This document shows positions 44,774 to 56,219 of a DNA stretch of 64,000 nt, in pieces. The stretch's first letter is position 1; every line of letters begins with the position of its first letter. The notes under the pieces are model-generated. The model was not told the DNA's origin and made no database searches. It saw only the letters and a list, made by a program, of their open reading frames with translations. The DNA comes from Dugong dugon (lineage: Eukaryota; Chordata; Mammalia; Sirenia; Dugongidae), in contig CM057469.1 of the NCBI GenBank assembly GCA_030035585.1, positions 119,638,650-119,702,649 of the forward strand. Reading direction: 5' to 3'. Both the position numbers and the translations under genes were made by a program.

Positions 44774-45061
44774 GGGAGACCTGGTGACACAGTAGCTAAG
44801 AGCTCAGTTGCTAACCAAAAGGTCAGTAGTTCGAATCCACCAGCCCCTCCTTGGAGGAGAAGGAGCACTGGTAGCAGAATGGTTAAGAGCTTGGTTGCTA
44901 ATCAAACGGCTGGTGATCCTAACCCACCAGCTACTCCATAGGAGAAAGACCTGGCAATCTGCTCCAGTAAAGATTACAGCTAAGAAAACCCCATGGGACA
45001 GTTCTACTCAGTCACATGGAGTTGCTATGGGTTGTAATAGACTCAACAGCACCTAACAACA
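44774..45061 (+). mobile_element. AfroSINE dimer (truncated head plus full copy)
   Basis: A 5' portion (44774-44856) with A-box region and good B box (AGTTCGAATCC, 44827-44837) stops in CTCCTTGGA and is followed at once by a second, complete medium-subtype AfroSINE (44861-45061) ending CAGCACCTAACAACA. The tail is the RTE type. Confidence 0.9.
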
Positions 45062-45199
45062 GGCCTAGAATATAGAGTAAATGTTTCCTAAAAGTAAGGA
45101 GAGAATTTTAAGCAAGGGGTCACATACTCTGATTTTCCCCCCATTTCAGTTGATCCATTTTGCAGTGTGGAGGGGGTTTGGAGATGATGGGCAAGTGTG
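45062..45199. other. Unassigned
   Basis: Short gap between the SINE dimer and the hairpin; nothing recognised. Confidence 0.4.
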
Positions 45200-45337
45200 G
45201 ATATAGGTAGAAAATGTAGGAGGCTAGGGCCCTCCTCATTTACAGATGATTATTTAGGAGGTTAAAGCCCTCATCATTTGTAAATGATTATTTGTAAATG
45301 AGGAGGGATTTAGCTTCCTACATTTTCTTCCTATATC
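45200..45337. repeat. Imperfect inverted repeat, 45-bp arms, 48-bp loop
   Basis: The arms 45200-45244 and 45293-45337 are about 89% complementary (40 of 45 by eye). They begin GATATAGGTAGAAAATGTAG and end CTCCTCATTTACA on the left. No transposon family is recognised. The minus-strand open frame 45254-45529 overlaps it and has no domain. Confidence 0.85.
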
Positions 45338-45606
45338 GCTAGTTAGGCCTGTGAACTTGAAATCTACGTATTTTAAAGTTAATCTCAGGATCTCTTTGGC
45401 TTCTTCTTCTGTACCTTCCTGTTGAATTTCCCATCTTTTCTGTTCACTTTTCTGTCTCCAGATACAACATGGTTTCTTAAAAAATAATTTTGTTTTTGGT
45501 ATATGTACATTTTTATTACATGTAAGCATTGTTCTGTTATTTATAACATACTTTTTTTATTTTAATTAAGCTCTATGCTTTAAGATCCATATATATCCCA
45601 AAGTTG

Positions 45607-45808
45607 AGGATCCCTGGTGGCTCATAGATTAAGAGCTCAGCTGTTAACTAGAAAGTCTTCAGTTCCAACAAACCATCTGCTCCTCAGGAGAAAAGACTTG
45701 TCGATCTTCTCCTGTAAAGATTACCATCTAGAAAACCCTATGGGGAAGTTCTGCTCTTTCACTATGAGTCGAAATAGACTCAAGGGCACCTAACAACAAC
45801 AGCAACAT
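45607..45808 (+). mobile_element. AfroSINE, medium subtype, RTE-type tail
   Basis: It begins TCCCTGGTGGCTCATAGATT and ends ATGAGTCGAAATAGACTCAA then GGGCACCTAACAACAACAGC. The B box is degraded. Confidence 0.92.
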
Positions 45809-45814
45809 GTCCCA

Positions 45815-46145
45815 ATAGTGCTGATCTGCTGCTTTTAACTGTTGCCTAATTGTATATGGTATAAATCCATCCAATTTTATTTTTGCCCTCTAATTATTGA
45901 CACCCAGGTTACTTTCAGATGCCTCCAAATCACAAATAATACCACGAACACTGTTGTCATGCCTGTCCTTTAAAGGAACTGTGTGAGATTTTCTCTGATA
46001 TATATTCAGGGCCAGCTAGCAAGTATGTTGTCTATTTTTGCATCTCCAGGCCGCCTGCCCTGGCTTGCCTTCTGGGAGGAATGAATGAGGGTTCTTATAT
46101 CCTTGTGCCTCAGCAACACTTCGTTTTATACAACTTTCTAATTTT
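45815..46145 (-). mobile_element. Old L1 fragment, antisense
   Basis: It resembles the antisense late ORF2 / 3' region of old L1 (GTTACTTTCAGATGCCTCCA, CACAAATAATACCACGAACA). Confidence 0.5.
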
Positions 46146-46319
46146 TAAAAATATATTTGTTATAAAGGATAATTTTTAAAATATTTTGTAAGACAAAAGT
46201 TTCAAATATACCTAAATATACAGAGAAGAGTTAAATGATGTCCTTCAGTTAACAGTTATTTAAATTTCTGTTTTTTGGTTTATTTATTTATTTACTGAAA
46301 TACATAATTCACATCTTAG

Positions 46320-46826
46320 TGTATTAGCTTCCTATTAGTTCTGTGACAAATCGTAACAAATTTAGTGGCTTAAAACACAAATGTATTATCTTACAATTCT
46401 AGGGGTCAGAAATCTGGAATGAGTCTCACTTACTAAAATCAAGGTATCTGCAGGACTGCATTCCTTTTGGTACGCTTCAGGGCAGAAGCCATTTTCTTGC
46501 CTTTTCTAGCTTCTAGACACTGCCCCTATTACTTGGCTGATAGTCCACTTCCATTTTCAAAGCCAGCAACAGATGGCTGGATATTTTCCACATTGTATTA
46601 CTCTGATGTTGCCTGTTTCTGTCTCTCCCTCTGTATTCAAAGAAGCCTTGTGATTACACTGGGCTCATCCAAATAATCCATGGTAATCCCCTAGTCTAAG
46701 GTCACCTGATTAACAACCTTAAGGCCATCTGCAACCTCAATTTCCCTTTGTCATACAACATAACATATTCACAGTTCTGAGTATTATGATATGAATCTCT
46801 TTGGGGTTATTATTCTGCTTACCACA
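46320..46826 (-). mobile_element. MLT1-type MaLR solo LTR, antisense, 5-bp TSD
   Basis: The plus strand opens TGTATTAGCTTCCTATTAGT and closes TTATTCTGCTTACCACA, i.e. an MLT1 LTR read backwards. CTTAG (46315-46319) and CTTGG (46827-46831) are the near-duplicate target site. The open frame at 46467-46676 lies inside it. Confidence 0.88.
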
Positions 46827-47929
46827 CTTGGATATCATCCATAAATTATATATATATATATATATATGTGTATGTGTGTGTGTGTATACTTAAATCAGGG
46901 ATCCAAATAAAGTCTACTCACTGTATATGGATTTTATATCATTTAAGTATCTTTTAATATAGGTGAGTATTACCCCATCCACTTTTTTTTCATTATTTTT
47001 CATTCAATTGATTAGTTGAAGATACTCTATTGACCTGCAGAATGTCCTACCTTACGGATTTATTTTATTGCTTCTTCATTTGATATTTAACTTACTCCTC
47101 TAGTGTTTGTATTTCCTTTAAACTTTAAGCTAGATATAAAGGCCAAAAGATATTAAATTTCAACACATTTGGGAAAAATACTTTTCAGGTGATCCTATGT
47201 ATTTCACATTGCATTACATCAGCAGGACATAATAACTTCCTGATCCATTGTGTTTAAGTAAAGTCTCATCATTCATTCACATGATTGAGATTTCCCATGG
47301 CCAGCTGCCCCTGAAATTTTATTACCTCTACCCTAACACTGATGGAAATTTTGGTCAATTTTTAAAGCATGATCCATGGATCTTAGGCTGTTCTGGCCTT
47401 CCCTTAACTGGGTCTCATCTGCATTATATTTTTGTAAGATTCTCTTGACATTTCTGATTGGAAGGTGGTATCCTCTTCTGCTTCCCAATGCTGATATGAA
47501 TCCCCTATTTGATTATGTACTTTTGTCATTTAAATTGAAGTCTTTGAGGGAGTATGACTGAGTTGGGGGCAAAGAGTCTTTTTTTTTTTTTTTTTTTAAT
47601 TATTCTCAAATATTTTATTTGTAGAAACACAGAAGACAGTATTTTTGATTTTAGCATCTACAGCTTAAGGGAGAATATAGAAAAACATGATAGTATTATT
47701 TTAGTAACTTTTAAATACATGTGAATATTATTAACCAAAACATAGCCATTACATGCATTTTTAAAGCGGCAGTGCATGGCAGTTTATATGTGTCCTAGAA
47801 ATATACTTTAATATTCTGATGATGTCAGATGCATGTAGGAGTTCATGAAATCTTGCAATAACTTATGACCCCTCCTCAGGAGACCATAGACTTTAGAAGA
47901 GGAACCATGGTTTTAAAAAATATGACTTC
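46827..47929. other. Unassigned, simple repeats
   Basis: A (TA)n/(TG)n patch lies at 46849-46888 and a T-run at 47578-47597. No gene is recognised; open frames at 47248-47561 overlap in two frames and show no domain. Confidence 0.45.
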
Positions 47930-49025
47930 CATAACCAAAAATGGCACTCTAGGCAGAAGCACCATGCCGTCCCTCCACAGCAAAGATCTGAAAAACTAAG
48001 CCTAACAGAGAAAACAACAATTCTGAAACCCTAAAACATCAAATGAAGAGATAAAGAACTCAGCCAAGCACCAAATAGAGTGAGAAAACTGACAGAGAAC
48101 AGAGAGCAAGGAGAGATTCTTACAGAGGTCCACTACCAGCTAACACAGCGCGGATCCACCTTCTTGCACTCCTATCGGAGACCAGCAAACAGGGGGTACA
48201 AGAAGGCAGCTTCACGGAGCTTCCAGTGGGTGACAAAACAACTGGTAATTTGCAATATACACTTTCCCACCCCCCACAATTCTTCACCACCACTCGGCCT
48301 CCTCTGCTTCCTGCAGCCACAATCTCTTGTCCGGGAAACACCAGCTGCTTGGATTCCACACGGCCGAACGGGCGGGCTCTCTGAGTGCCATTTGTTGGCT
48401 GCTGGTGTTGCTTTTTTCTGCTTCTTTTGATTTCTTCCTTACCTCTCACCACCTCACCCTCCTTTCCCTCAAATACCTGGCTCTGTGCACCATCTTTGCT
48501 TCTTTCTGAGGGGCTGCAGAGCTCTGGTAATTTGTGATATATGCTTTCCCACTCCCTACCCTTATTCACCCACACTCGGCCCCCTCTGCTTCCCTTCAGA
48601 CACAGCCTCTTATCCGAGAAACACCGGCTTCTTGGATTCCACCAGGCTGCACTAGCTGACTCTCTGAGTGCCATTTGTTGGCTGCTGGTGTTGCTCTTTT
48701 TTCTGCTTCTTTAGATTTCTTCCTTACCTCTCACCACCTCCCCCTCCTTTTGTTCAAATACCCGGCTCCGGGCGCCATATTTGCTTCTTCCTGAGGGGCT
48801 ATGGAGCTCCGTTCGAGTGTGGAGCTGCTTCACGGTCTGGGCTGCCATGCTGGTGGGATCCTGGGGCTTTTGTTCATTTCTTTGTTTTGAATTGTTTGTT
48901 TGTTTTATTTTCCTTTTCTTGAGTTGGGAGCCCTTTCTGGCCAGGCAGTGCTGCGTGGAAAGGAGACTACCCCCTCAGCTTGCACAGATGTGCACAGGGA
49001 TTCCTGAGAGCATTTCTTTTCTCGG

Positions 49026-49059
<34 letters not shown>

Positions 49060-49500
49060 TATTTTATTGTACTTCAGGTGAAAGCTTACAGAGCAAATAG
49101 TTTCTCATGAAATAGTAGTACACATGTTGTTTTTTGACATTGGTTAACAACCCCACAACGTATTAAGCCTCTAAATTCTCAACCTTTTTTTTTTGATGAA
49201 AATTACAGATGGACAAAGATACACCGTTTCAAAAATTTCTACATTCACAGTTCAGTGACATTGACTACGCTCTTCCAACTGTGCTGTTATTCTCACTTAA
49301 GATGAAGGCTTACAGAACAAAATAGTTTTTCATTTAACAGTTACTACACATGTTGCCCTATGACAATGGTTAACAATCTCACAGCACATCAAGAATATCC
49401 TTACTCCACCTTGTGTTCCCTATCACCAGGGGGCTTCCTTGTCCCCTTCTGTCTTCTGGACCTTGTCAGTGGACTATTGTACCTCTTTAGTCTCATTTGT

Positions 49501-49537
<37 letters not shown>

Positions 49538-51322
49538 TTTTATTTAAACACCATTTCAAAACTTTTTACTTACACATTTAAGTGATATTGACTATGCTCT
49601 TCCAATTGTGCTGCCATTCTCGCCCAAGATGAAGGCTTACAGGACAAAACAGCCTCCCATTTAATAGTTACTACAAATGTTGCCCTATAGCAGTGGTCAA
49701 CAATCTCACAATACATCGACAGTGTCCTTATTCAATTTGTGTTCCTTATCATCAGTTTCCTATTCTCCCTCTGCCTTCTGGCCCTTGTCACCGGACTCCT
49801 GTACATCGTTAGTCCCATTTAGTTTTACTGGGGTGTCCATTCCCAGGCTTAACATCGAACATTGAAGTTAACTTCACCTCTGAGCTGAAAGGGTGTCTGG
49901 GGGCCACACTCTCGAGGTTTCTCTAGTATTCTTTAGGCCAGTATATCTGGTCTTCTTTTTTTTTTTTTTTTTTTTTGGGGAGTTAAAATTATGCTCTACA
50001 TCCTACTCCAGCTCTGCCCAGAACCCTCTGTTGTGATCCTGGTCAGAGGAGTCATTGGTGGTAGCCGGGCACCATCCAGCTGTACTGGGCTCAGTCCCGT
50101 GGAGGCCTTGGTAGCTGTGGACCATTAGTCCTTCGGACTAATCTTTTCCTTGTATCCTGTTCTCTTCGTTCTCCCTTGTTCCCAAAGGGATGAGATCAGT
50201 GGAGTATCTTAGATGGCCGCTCATAGGCTTTTAAGACCCCAGACACTACTCACCAAGGTAGAATGTAGAGCATTATCTTTATAAGTAGTGTCATGCCAAT
50301 TGAGCTAGATGTTCCCCGAGATCATGGTCCCCAGAGCCCTCCGTCTAACAACTCAGTCCCTTGGGGGGTTTGGATGTGTCTATAGGGCCTCCATGACCTT
50401 TCCTTGTGCAGGTTGTGTTAGTTTCCCCTGTACTGTGTACTATCTCACCTCTCACCCAAGTTACCACTTATCTATTACCTATTTAGTATTCCCCCCCCCC
50501 ATCCCTGGTAACCAACAAGGATTGTTGTTTTTTGGGGGGCTTTTCTTCTTCTTTTTTAAATTTTTTTTATTTTCTTTTCCCTCTTTTTTCCTTTTTGACT
50601 TTCTTCATTACGCAGTTTCTCGTCTCTCTATACCTTCCTTCTCTTTCTGTTCCCTGAATACCTGGCATTGTATACCTCTATGCCTTCTAGCCATGCTGTA
50701 TTGCAACACCTACGAACAACTTCCCCAGACCTCATAGCTGCACCAGAGGGATCCCTGGGAACTTTGCAGTTCTTTAAACTTTCTGATTTTTATTAATTCA
50801 TTCTTTTCTTTTCTTCCTCTTCCCCTTTCTGTTTTTCTCCATTTCATAGTCTCTCATCTCTCCACTCCAACGGCAAGCTCCCCTAGCATTCTTTTTTGTT
50901 TGTTTGTATGTTTTTGGCTCCTGTTCCTCTCTCCTCTCTCCCATATCCATCTTAGCTCCACACAAAACAATCTCCCCGCTACATCCTGCCTACCTGCACC
51001 ACGTGCTTAACATCACACCACCAAGCAGCACAGGCATGACCTACTATAACCTGCCCTGCACTGATTACCAACCTTCCCTAGTGGCTATAGTAAGTGCCAC
51101 AAACAACCCGTACCAGTGACTCCTCTTCAGCTAGACCTGCCCTGCCGTACCATATCTGAGTGACTGACCCTGCCAATTGGAGAAGGAGGTGAAAAGTATT
51201 GTGCCCACAGATGAGTAAACAATAAAGAACACACAGTCTGACCACTAAGACATAGTCAAATTTAAAAAAAAATAAGGGACGAAACAAATCTACAATCAAT
51301 AAATGAGAAAAATAACTACTGA
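47930..51322 (+). promoter_or_regulatory. L1 5' UTR, split by an antisense L1 fragment
   Basis: The leader occupies 47930-49027 and 50531-51322. It contains two related segments around 48140-48480 and 48510-48780 (TGGCTGCTGGTGTTGC appears at 48400 and 48680), so it is built from tandem units as some L1 promoters are. The long open frames at 48080-48430, 48120-48674 (-) and 48668-49053 are incidental to this region. Confidence 0.7.
49028..50530 (-). mobile_element. Antisense L1 3' UTR fragment, 5'-truncated
   Basis: It begins with a T-run (49026-49052, poly(A) on the minus strand) and GTACTTCAGGTGAAAGCTTA. It ends near GGTAACCAACAAGGATTG and is the reverse complement of the sense 3' UTR at 52918-54045. 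It contains two 3' UTR repeat units (49226-49552 and 49553-49821), a (TTTA)n tract (49499-49541), a T-run (49958-49977) and a C-run (50492-50501). Open frames at 49360-49865 and 50309-50737 lie inside it. Confidence 0.9.
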
Positions 51323-52372
51323 ATGCCCCGAAGACAGCAGACAATATCAAAAGATTTACAAAAACAGGACAGGATGGTTCCAGTAGGCATCCAAAATAAA
51401 ACAACAGATGACTTTCCAGTGGAAGAAAATGCACTAGAACTACCTGATAAGGAATTCAAATCTCTAATGCTCAGAATTCTCCAAGAGCTGAGGCAAAAAG
51501 CTGACAAACATGAGGAAAAAATAGACAAATCCATGGAAAATACAGACAAAAAATTGGAAGAATTCAGGAAAATAATGCAGGAAAAAAATGCCAAAATAAA
51601 TTCACAACTAGAAATTATACAAAGACAACAATTAAAAATCCAAAAGACAAACAACAAGATTTCAGAAATGGATGGTGTCATGGAAAGGCTGAGAAGCAGA
51701 TTTGAAATGGTGGAAGACAGGATCAGTGGAATTGAAGACAAACACTTGGATACAGCTGTGTTTGAGGAAAACTCAGAAAAAAGAACAAAGAAAAATGAAG
51801 AGACCCTGAGAGTTATGTGGGACACAATCAAAAACAAAAATTTTTGAGTGATTGGAATTCCAGAAAAGGGGGAGAAAACAGAAAACACAGAGAGGATCAT
51901 TGAGGAACTGCTGACAGAAAACTTCCCCAATATCATGAAAGATGAAAAGCTGGCCATCCAAGAAGCTCAACTAACCCCACATAGGAGAGACCCCAAAAGA
52001 AAATCACCAAGGCATATCATAATCTCACTCGCCAAAACCAAAGACAAACAAAGAATCCTGAGAGCAGCTCGTGAAAAACAAGAAGTCACATACAGAGGAG
52101 AAATAATAAGACTAAGCTCAGATTATTCCGCAGAAACCATGCAGGCAAGAAGGCAATGGGATGACGTATATAAAATCTTGAAAGAAAAAAATTGCCAGCC
52201 AAGAATAATATATTCTGCAAACCTCTCATTCAAACTTGACAGTGAAATTAGGTCATTTCCAGATAAACAGAAATTAAGGGAATATGTAAATGTTAAACCA
52301 AACTTAAAAGAATTATTAAAGGGAGTTCTTCGATCTGAGGACAAACAGCTTCAGCTCACAGGCAAAATCTAG
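51323..52372 (+). pseudogene. L1 ORF1, near intact, one in-frame stop
   Basis: ORF1p binds L1 RNA and forms trimers with nucleic-acid chaperone activity. The frame is open for 350 codons apart from a single TGA at 51845-51847. The N-terminal half (to about residue 150) is a charged heptad-rich coiled coil (for example KLEEFRKIMQEKNAK). The RRM begins with VIGIPEKGEK just after the stop, and the C-terminal domain includes RHIIISLAK, RQWDDVYKILKEKN and DKQKLREYVN. Length (349 residues) is close to the 338 of human ORF1p. The start at 51323 gives the longest frame; the exact start is not certain. Confidence 0.92.
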
Positions 52373-54046
52373 GACGCAGGATCATACCAGCCAGATACCA
52401 ATCTAGGAATTAACCTCTCGAGGACTATCCAAAACCAAAAGAAATACAACAGGGAATCAGAGAAGTTAATCAGTAAATGACAACAACATCAAAACAATAA
52501 AAGAAGGAATAAACGGCATAGGTATAGAACCTTCTAATGGACAGGTAGGCAAGGTGATACCAAGTAATTGTAGACTGTTTCAAACTTAGAAAGATAACGG
52601 TAAAATTCATGGTAACCACAAAGAAAGTTAACAAATATACTCATAAAAAAAAAAAGAGGAAAAACATAAAGTCTCGGCAAAAACAAAACCTACAAAAACA
52701 AAAGAAATGAAAAAAAATCCACAAACAAAAGTAACTCAGCACAAGAGAGTAAGAAAAACAAAGAAATCTTCAGCACCACAAAAAAAAGGACTACACTCAT
52801 AACACGCATGAAATTGGAGGACATTATGCTGAGTGAAATAAGTCAATCACAAAAGGACAAATATTTTATAAGATCTCTATTGTAAAAACCCATGAAAAAG
52901 TTCACACACCAAATGTAACAATCTTTGTTGGTTACCAGGGATGGGAGGGGTGGGGGGGAAATACTGAATAGGCAATAGATAAGTGGTATCTTGGGTGAAG
53001 GGTGAGACAGTACACAATACAGGGGAAACTAGCACAACTTGTACAAGGAAAGGTCATGGAAGGCCCATAGACACATCCAAACTCCATGAGGGACTGAATT
53101 GCTGGGAAGAGAGCTGTGGGGACTGTGATCTTGGGGAACATCTAGCTCAATTGGTATAACACAATTAATAAAGACAATGTTCTACATTCTACCTTGGTGA
53201 GTAGTGTCTGGGGTCTTAAAAGCCTGTGAGCGGCCATCTAAGATACTCCACTGGTCTTATCCCTTCAGGAGCAAGGGAGAATGAAGAGAACGGATACAAG
53301 GAAAAGATTAGTCCAAAGGACTAATGGTCCACAGCTACCAACGCCTCCACCAGACTGAATCCAGTACAGCTAGATGGTGCCCGGCTACCACCACTGACTG
53401 CTCTGACCAGGATCACAACAGAGGGTTCTGGACAGAGATGGAGAAGGATGTAGAACATAACTCTAACTCACAAAAAAAAGACCAGAATTACTGGCCTAAA
53501 GGAGACTGGAGAAACCCTGAGAGCATGGCCACCAGACACCCTTTTAGCTCAGTGGTAAAGTTATCTCCGAGGTTCACCATTCAGCCTGAGAGTGGACAGC
53601 CTCGTATTACCAAATGAGACTAACTAGGTACAGGAGTCCAGTGACAAGGGCCAGAAGGCAGAAGGGGACAAGGAAGCTGGTGATAGGGAACCCAAGGTTG
53701 AGTAAGGATATTGTTGATGTGTTGTGAGATTGTTAACCATTGTCATAGGGCAACAGTTGTAGTAACTGTTAAATGAGAAACTATTTTGCTCTGTAAGCCT
53801 TCATCTTAAGTGAGAATAGCAGCACAATTGCAAGAGCATTGTCAGTGTCACTGAACTGTGCATGTAGAAATTTTTGAAACGGTGTGTCTTTGGCTTCGTA
53901 TATTTTCACCAAAAAAAATGGTTGAGAAGTTAGAGGGTTGACATGTTGTGGGGTTGTTAACCAGAGTCATAAAACAATATGTGTACTACTGTTTCATGAG
54001 AAACTATTTGTTCTGTAAGCCTTCACCTGAAGTACAATAAAAAAAA
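52373..54046 (+). other. L1 ORF2 deletion junction and 3' UTR
   Basis: The inter-ORF spacer continues to about 52794, where the ORF2 start expected from the other L1 is missing. Text then matches the last about 20 codons of the ORF2 end and the 3' UTR. A G-run cluster (52938-52958) occurs early in the 3' UTR. The unit GTAAGCCTTCATCTTAAGTG and its terminal relative GTAAGCCTTCACCTGAAGTA occur once each. Small open frames (52932-53141 (-) and 53324-53617) are incidental. Confidence 0.82.
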
Positions 54047-54088
54047 GAAGATACCTGTAACCAACGCGTGAAAAAAAAAAATGACTTC

Positions 54089-56219
54089 TAATTTGGAATT
54101 TCAAGGTGGCTTATTATATGAATTAACTCTTATTCCATAGGCTGTGGAAAGGTAATTGAAAATTAGCACTTCAATGCTTAAATGTTTCATACACTGAACT
54201 ATCATTTCAGCAGCTAAATGTTACCATAGGGGTCTAAAATCTTTACCATGGTTTCTCAAATTATCTATGTTTTATCCATAAAGGCTCTAAATTCCAAAGA
54301 GATTCATTTAATTATTCAGTAAGTGTTTATTTATCTTTGACTATATTTGTTGTTGTTTCTGTTATATGTTGGAGATAAAGCAGTAAAAATGAAGATATTA
54401 TTATATTGTTTTTGTACATGGAGCTTGTAGTCAGATGGTTAAATTGGATATAATTTTTATTCATTATCCAGGATAAGATAGAGATAATTTTGGCATTGAG
54501 TGCAATTTACTATTTAGGATAAGTTTAGAGAGAATATTCTTATTAATTATAATTAGATACTGTGTAAGTAGTAGAAAACACTAAATGAACACTGACTTAA
54601 AAAAAAAAAAAGTAGATTAATCTTGAAGTAGTGCAGTTGCTGAGATGTCTGTTTTCTACCTAAGGGATTCTAACAGTTAGGGTACAACCAGGGAAATAGA
54701 AACACTATGAGTTTTGGGCAAGGGATCTATTGTAGGAATTAGGTTTTGCATAATTTTGGAAAGACCTGGGAAGTAAAAGCCCAAGAGAAAGTTGGGGGAT
54801 CACAGAATTTGTCACCAACCATTCAATCTGAGAAACCAAGCATGTACAGAAGATGAAATAGAACCATGGGAAAAAAGCTTGTGGGAAAATCTACAGAACA
54901 CTTTGTTTCAGGGTATGTACTGCTGCTGTGATCTGGTGCTAAGTTTTCGCTGAAGGACCTAAAGCTGTTGTTGGTTAACAGGGTTAGAATTTGAGAAGAA
55001 TGTCTGGGCACAGAGCGTAGGGGTGTGAGGACAGGCAGGAACTCACAGGCACCTCTGCCTGTCACATAAATGACCTTGATGACTTGGGAAACATGCCACC
55101 CTCCAAATGTCTTGCAAATTCCTCTTTTGGTGAACGCTAATCCATAATCTTATAAGAAGACAATTCCAGGAAACATTGTTCCACCTCAACCAAGTTGGCA
55201 TAACACAAACTACCAAAGGTAGAAAAGTCAAACCAGATACTCAAAAACAAGGCAAGCAGGCAGGGAATATTCTTTCGGATGGTAAACAGCTACTTAAGAA
55301 GATGGTCCATGTAGGTCCAATATTTAAAGAAAAGTTTTAGTAAGTAAGATTAAGAAGCCAAATTTGTAAAAAATTGTGTGAGGCATTAATAAAACAAAGG
55401 GGGTGTTGGATATTATTTTATAGGTAAAATGTAGCTGAGGAAAAATTTTGAGCACAGTGAACATTGTAAATTAATTTATAAGATTCAGTTAGTGAATTCT
55501 GAATTTCTTTCCCCTTTTAATCTTTATTTTACACAATTGAAAAACAGAAAATAAAACAGCCTGAATTGAGTACTGTTTTACCTTCTTTAGACGCATCTGC
55601 TGTCTGGATGAGTTTAGGGAAAGAGCGCTGAAATGTGTATTGGACAATGATGGAGTGTGTCTTCCTAATGCATTTGGCAAGCGCTCTGAGGGAAATTACT
55701 TTGTTCTTATTCAGACAGATACCATCGTGTTCCCCTTAAACAAAATGCCTATAACCAGTCATTTTTGTGTGAGGAAGAAGGATGGTCAATATTGAATAAG
55801 AAGCAAACATTGTTGAGATTTATTAAGATGATGGTTAAGCTGAGAAGAGACACACACTGGTGTGATTTTTCTCCTGGTAGCTCAGCTGAATTTTGCATGC
55901 AGAGAACCAATTGGCTGTATTTACAGCTAGCCAAAGATGCCACATCATTACAAGAATGCCTACAGCTCCTAGGAGAGAAGGGACGGGAGCTTGCAGTCCA
56001 AGAATTAGGTCTAAGAAAAACAGGTTCTCATAGGAAATGCTGTTAAAATACCCTCCAGTAAAGCTATTTTCCTTCTCAGCCATCTGACGGCATTCCATAC
56101 TGTCCTTTCAGAAAGACGTCCTATAGTGTAGACAGGAATAAAGTAGATGCAACTTCTACCTGTGAATGTGGGGGAAAAGTATCCAATTAAAAACTACTAA
56201 GTTTTCTGCCAGAGACTTC
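54089..56219. other. Unassigned DNA, L2-like patch
   Basis: 54300-54445 resembles L2 (AATTATTCAGTAAGTGTTTA, GTTGGAGATAAAGCAGTAAA). The rest, including open frames at 54823-55231 (-), 55489-55680 (-) and 55749-56098 on both strands, shows no recognisable domain, and the frames overlap one another. Confidence 0.45.

Larger units (their letters stand above)
47930..54080 (+). mobile_element. L1 LINE lacking ORF2, with antisense L1 insert and 3' tail
   Basis: The 5' UTR (from about 47930) is interrupted by an antisense L1 3' UTR (49028-50530). ORF1 (51323-52372) follows, then about 420 bp of intergenic sequence. At about 52795 the sequence jumps to the extreme 3' end of ORF2, and the 3' UTR runs to an A-run at 54038-54046. 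A further 24 nt and a second A-run (54070-54080) follow. ATGACTTC at 47922-47929 and 54081-54088, each preceded by A-rich bases, is the target duplication. It cannot be autonomous. Confidence 0.88.

Noticed and set aside
48120-48674. 184-codon minus-strand open frame, one of the longest in the window
   Set aside because: It lies within the L1 5' UTR repeated segments and matches no family I know; the GC-rich leader explains it.
51845-51847. TGA as selenocysteine or programmed readthrough
   Set aside because: L1 ORF1 has no known recoding, and the copy is otherwise defective; decay is simpler.
51316-51957. 213-codon minus-strand open frame
   Set aside because: It is the exact complement of L1 ORF1, whose coding bias leaves the antisense frame open.
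55765-56046. 93-codon open frame as a host exon
   Set aside because: No recognisable domain, no splice-site context I could argue for, and an overlapping open frame on the other strand.
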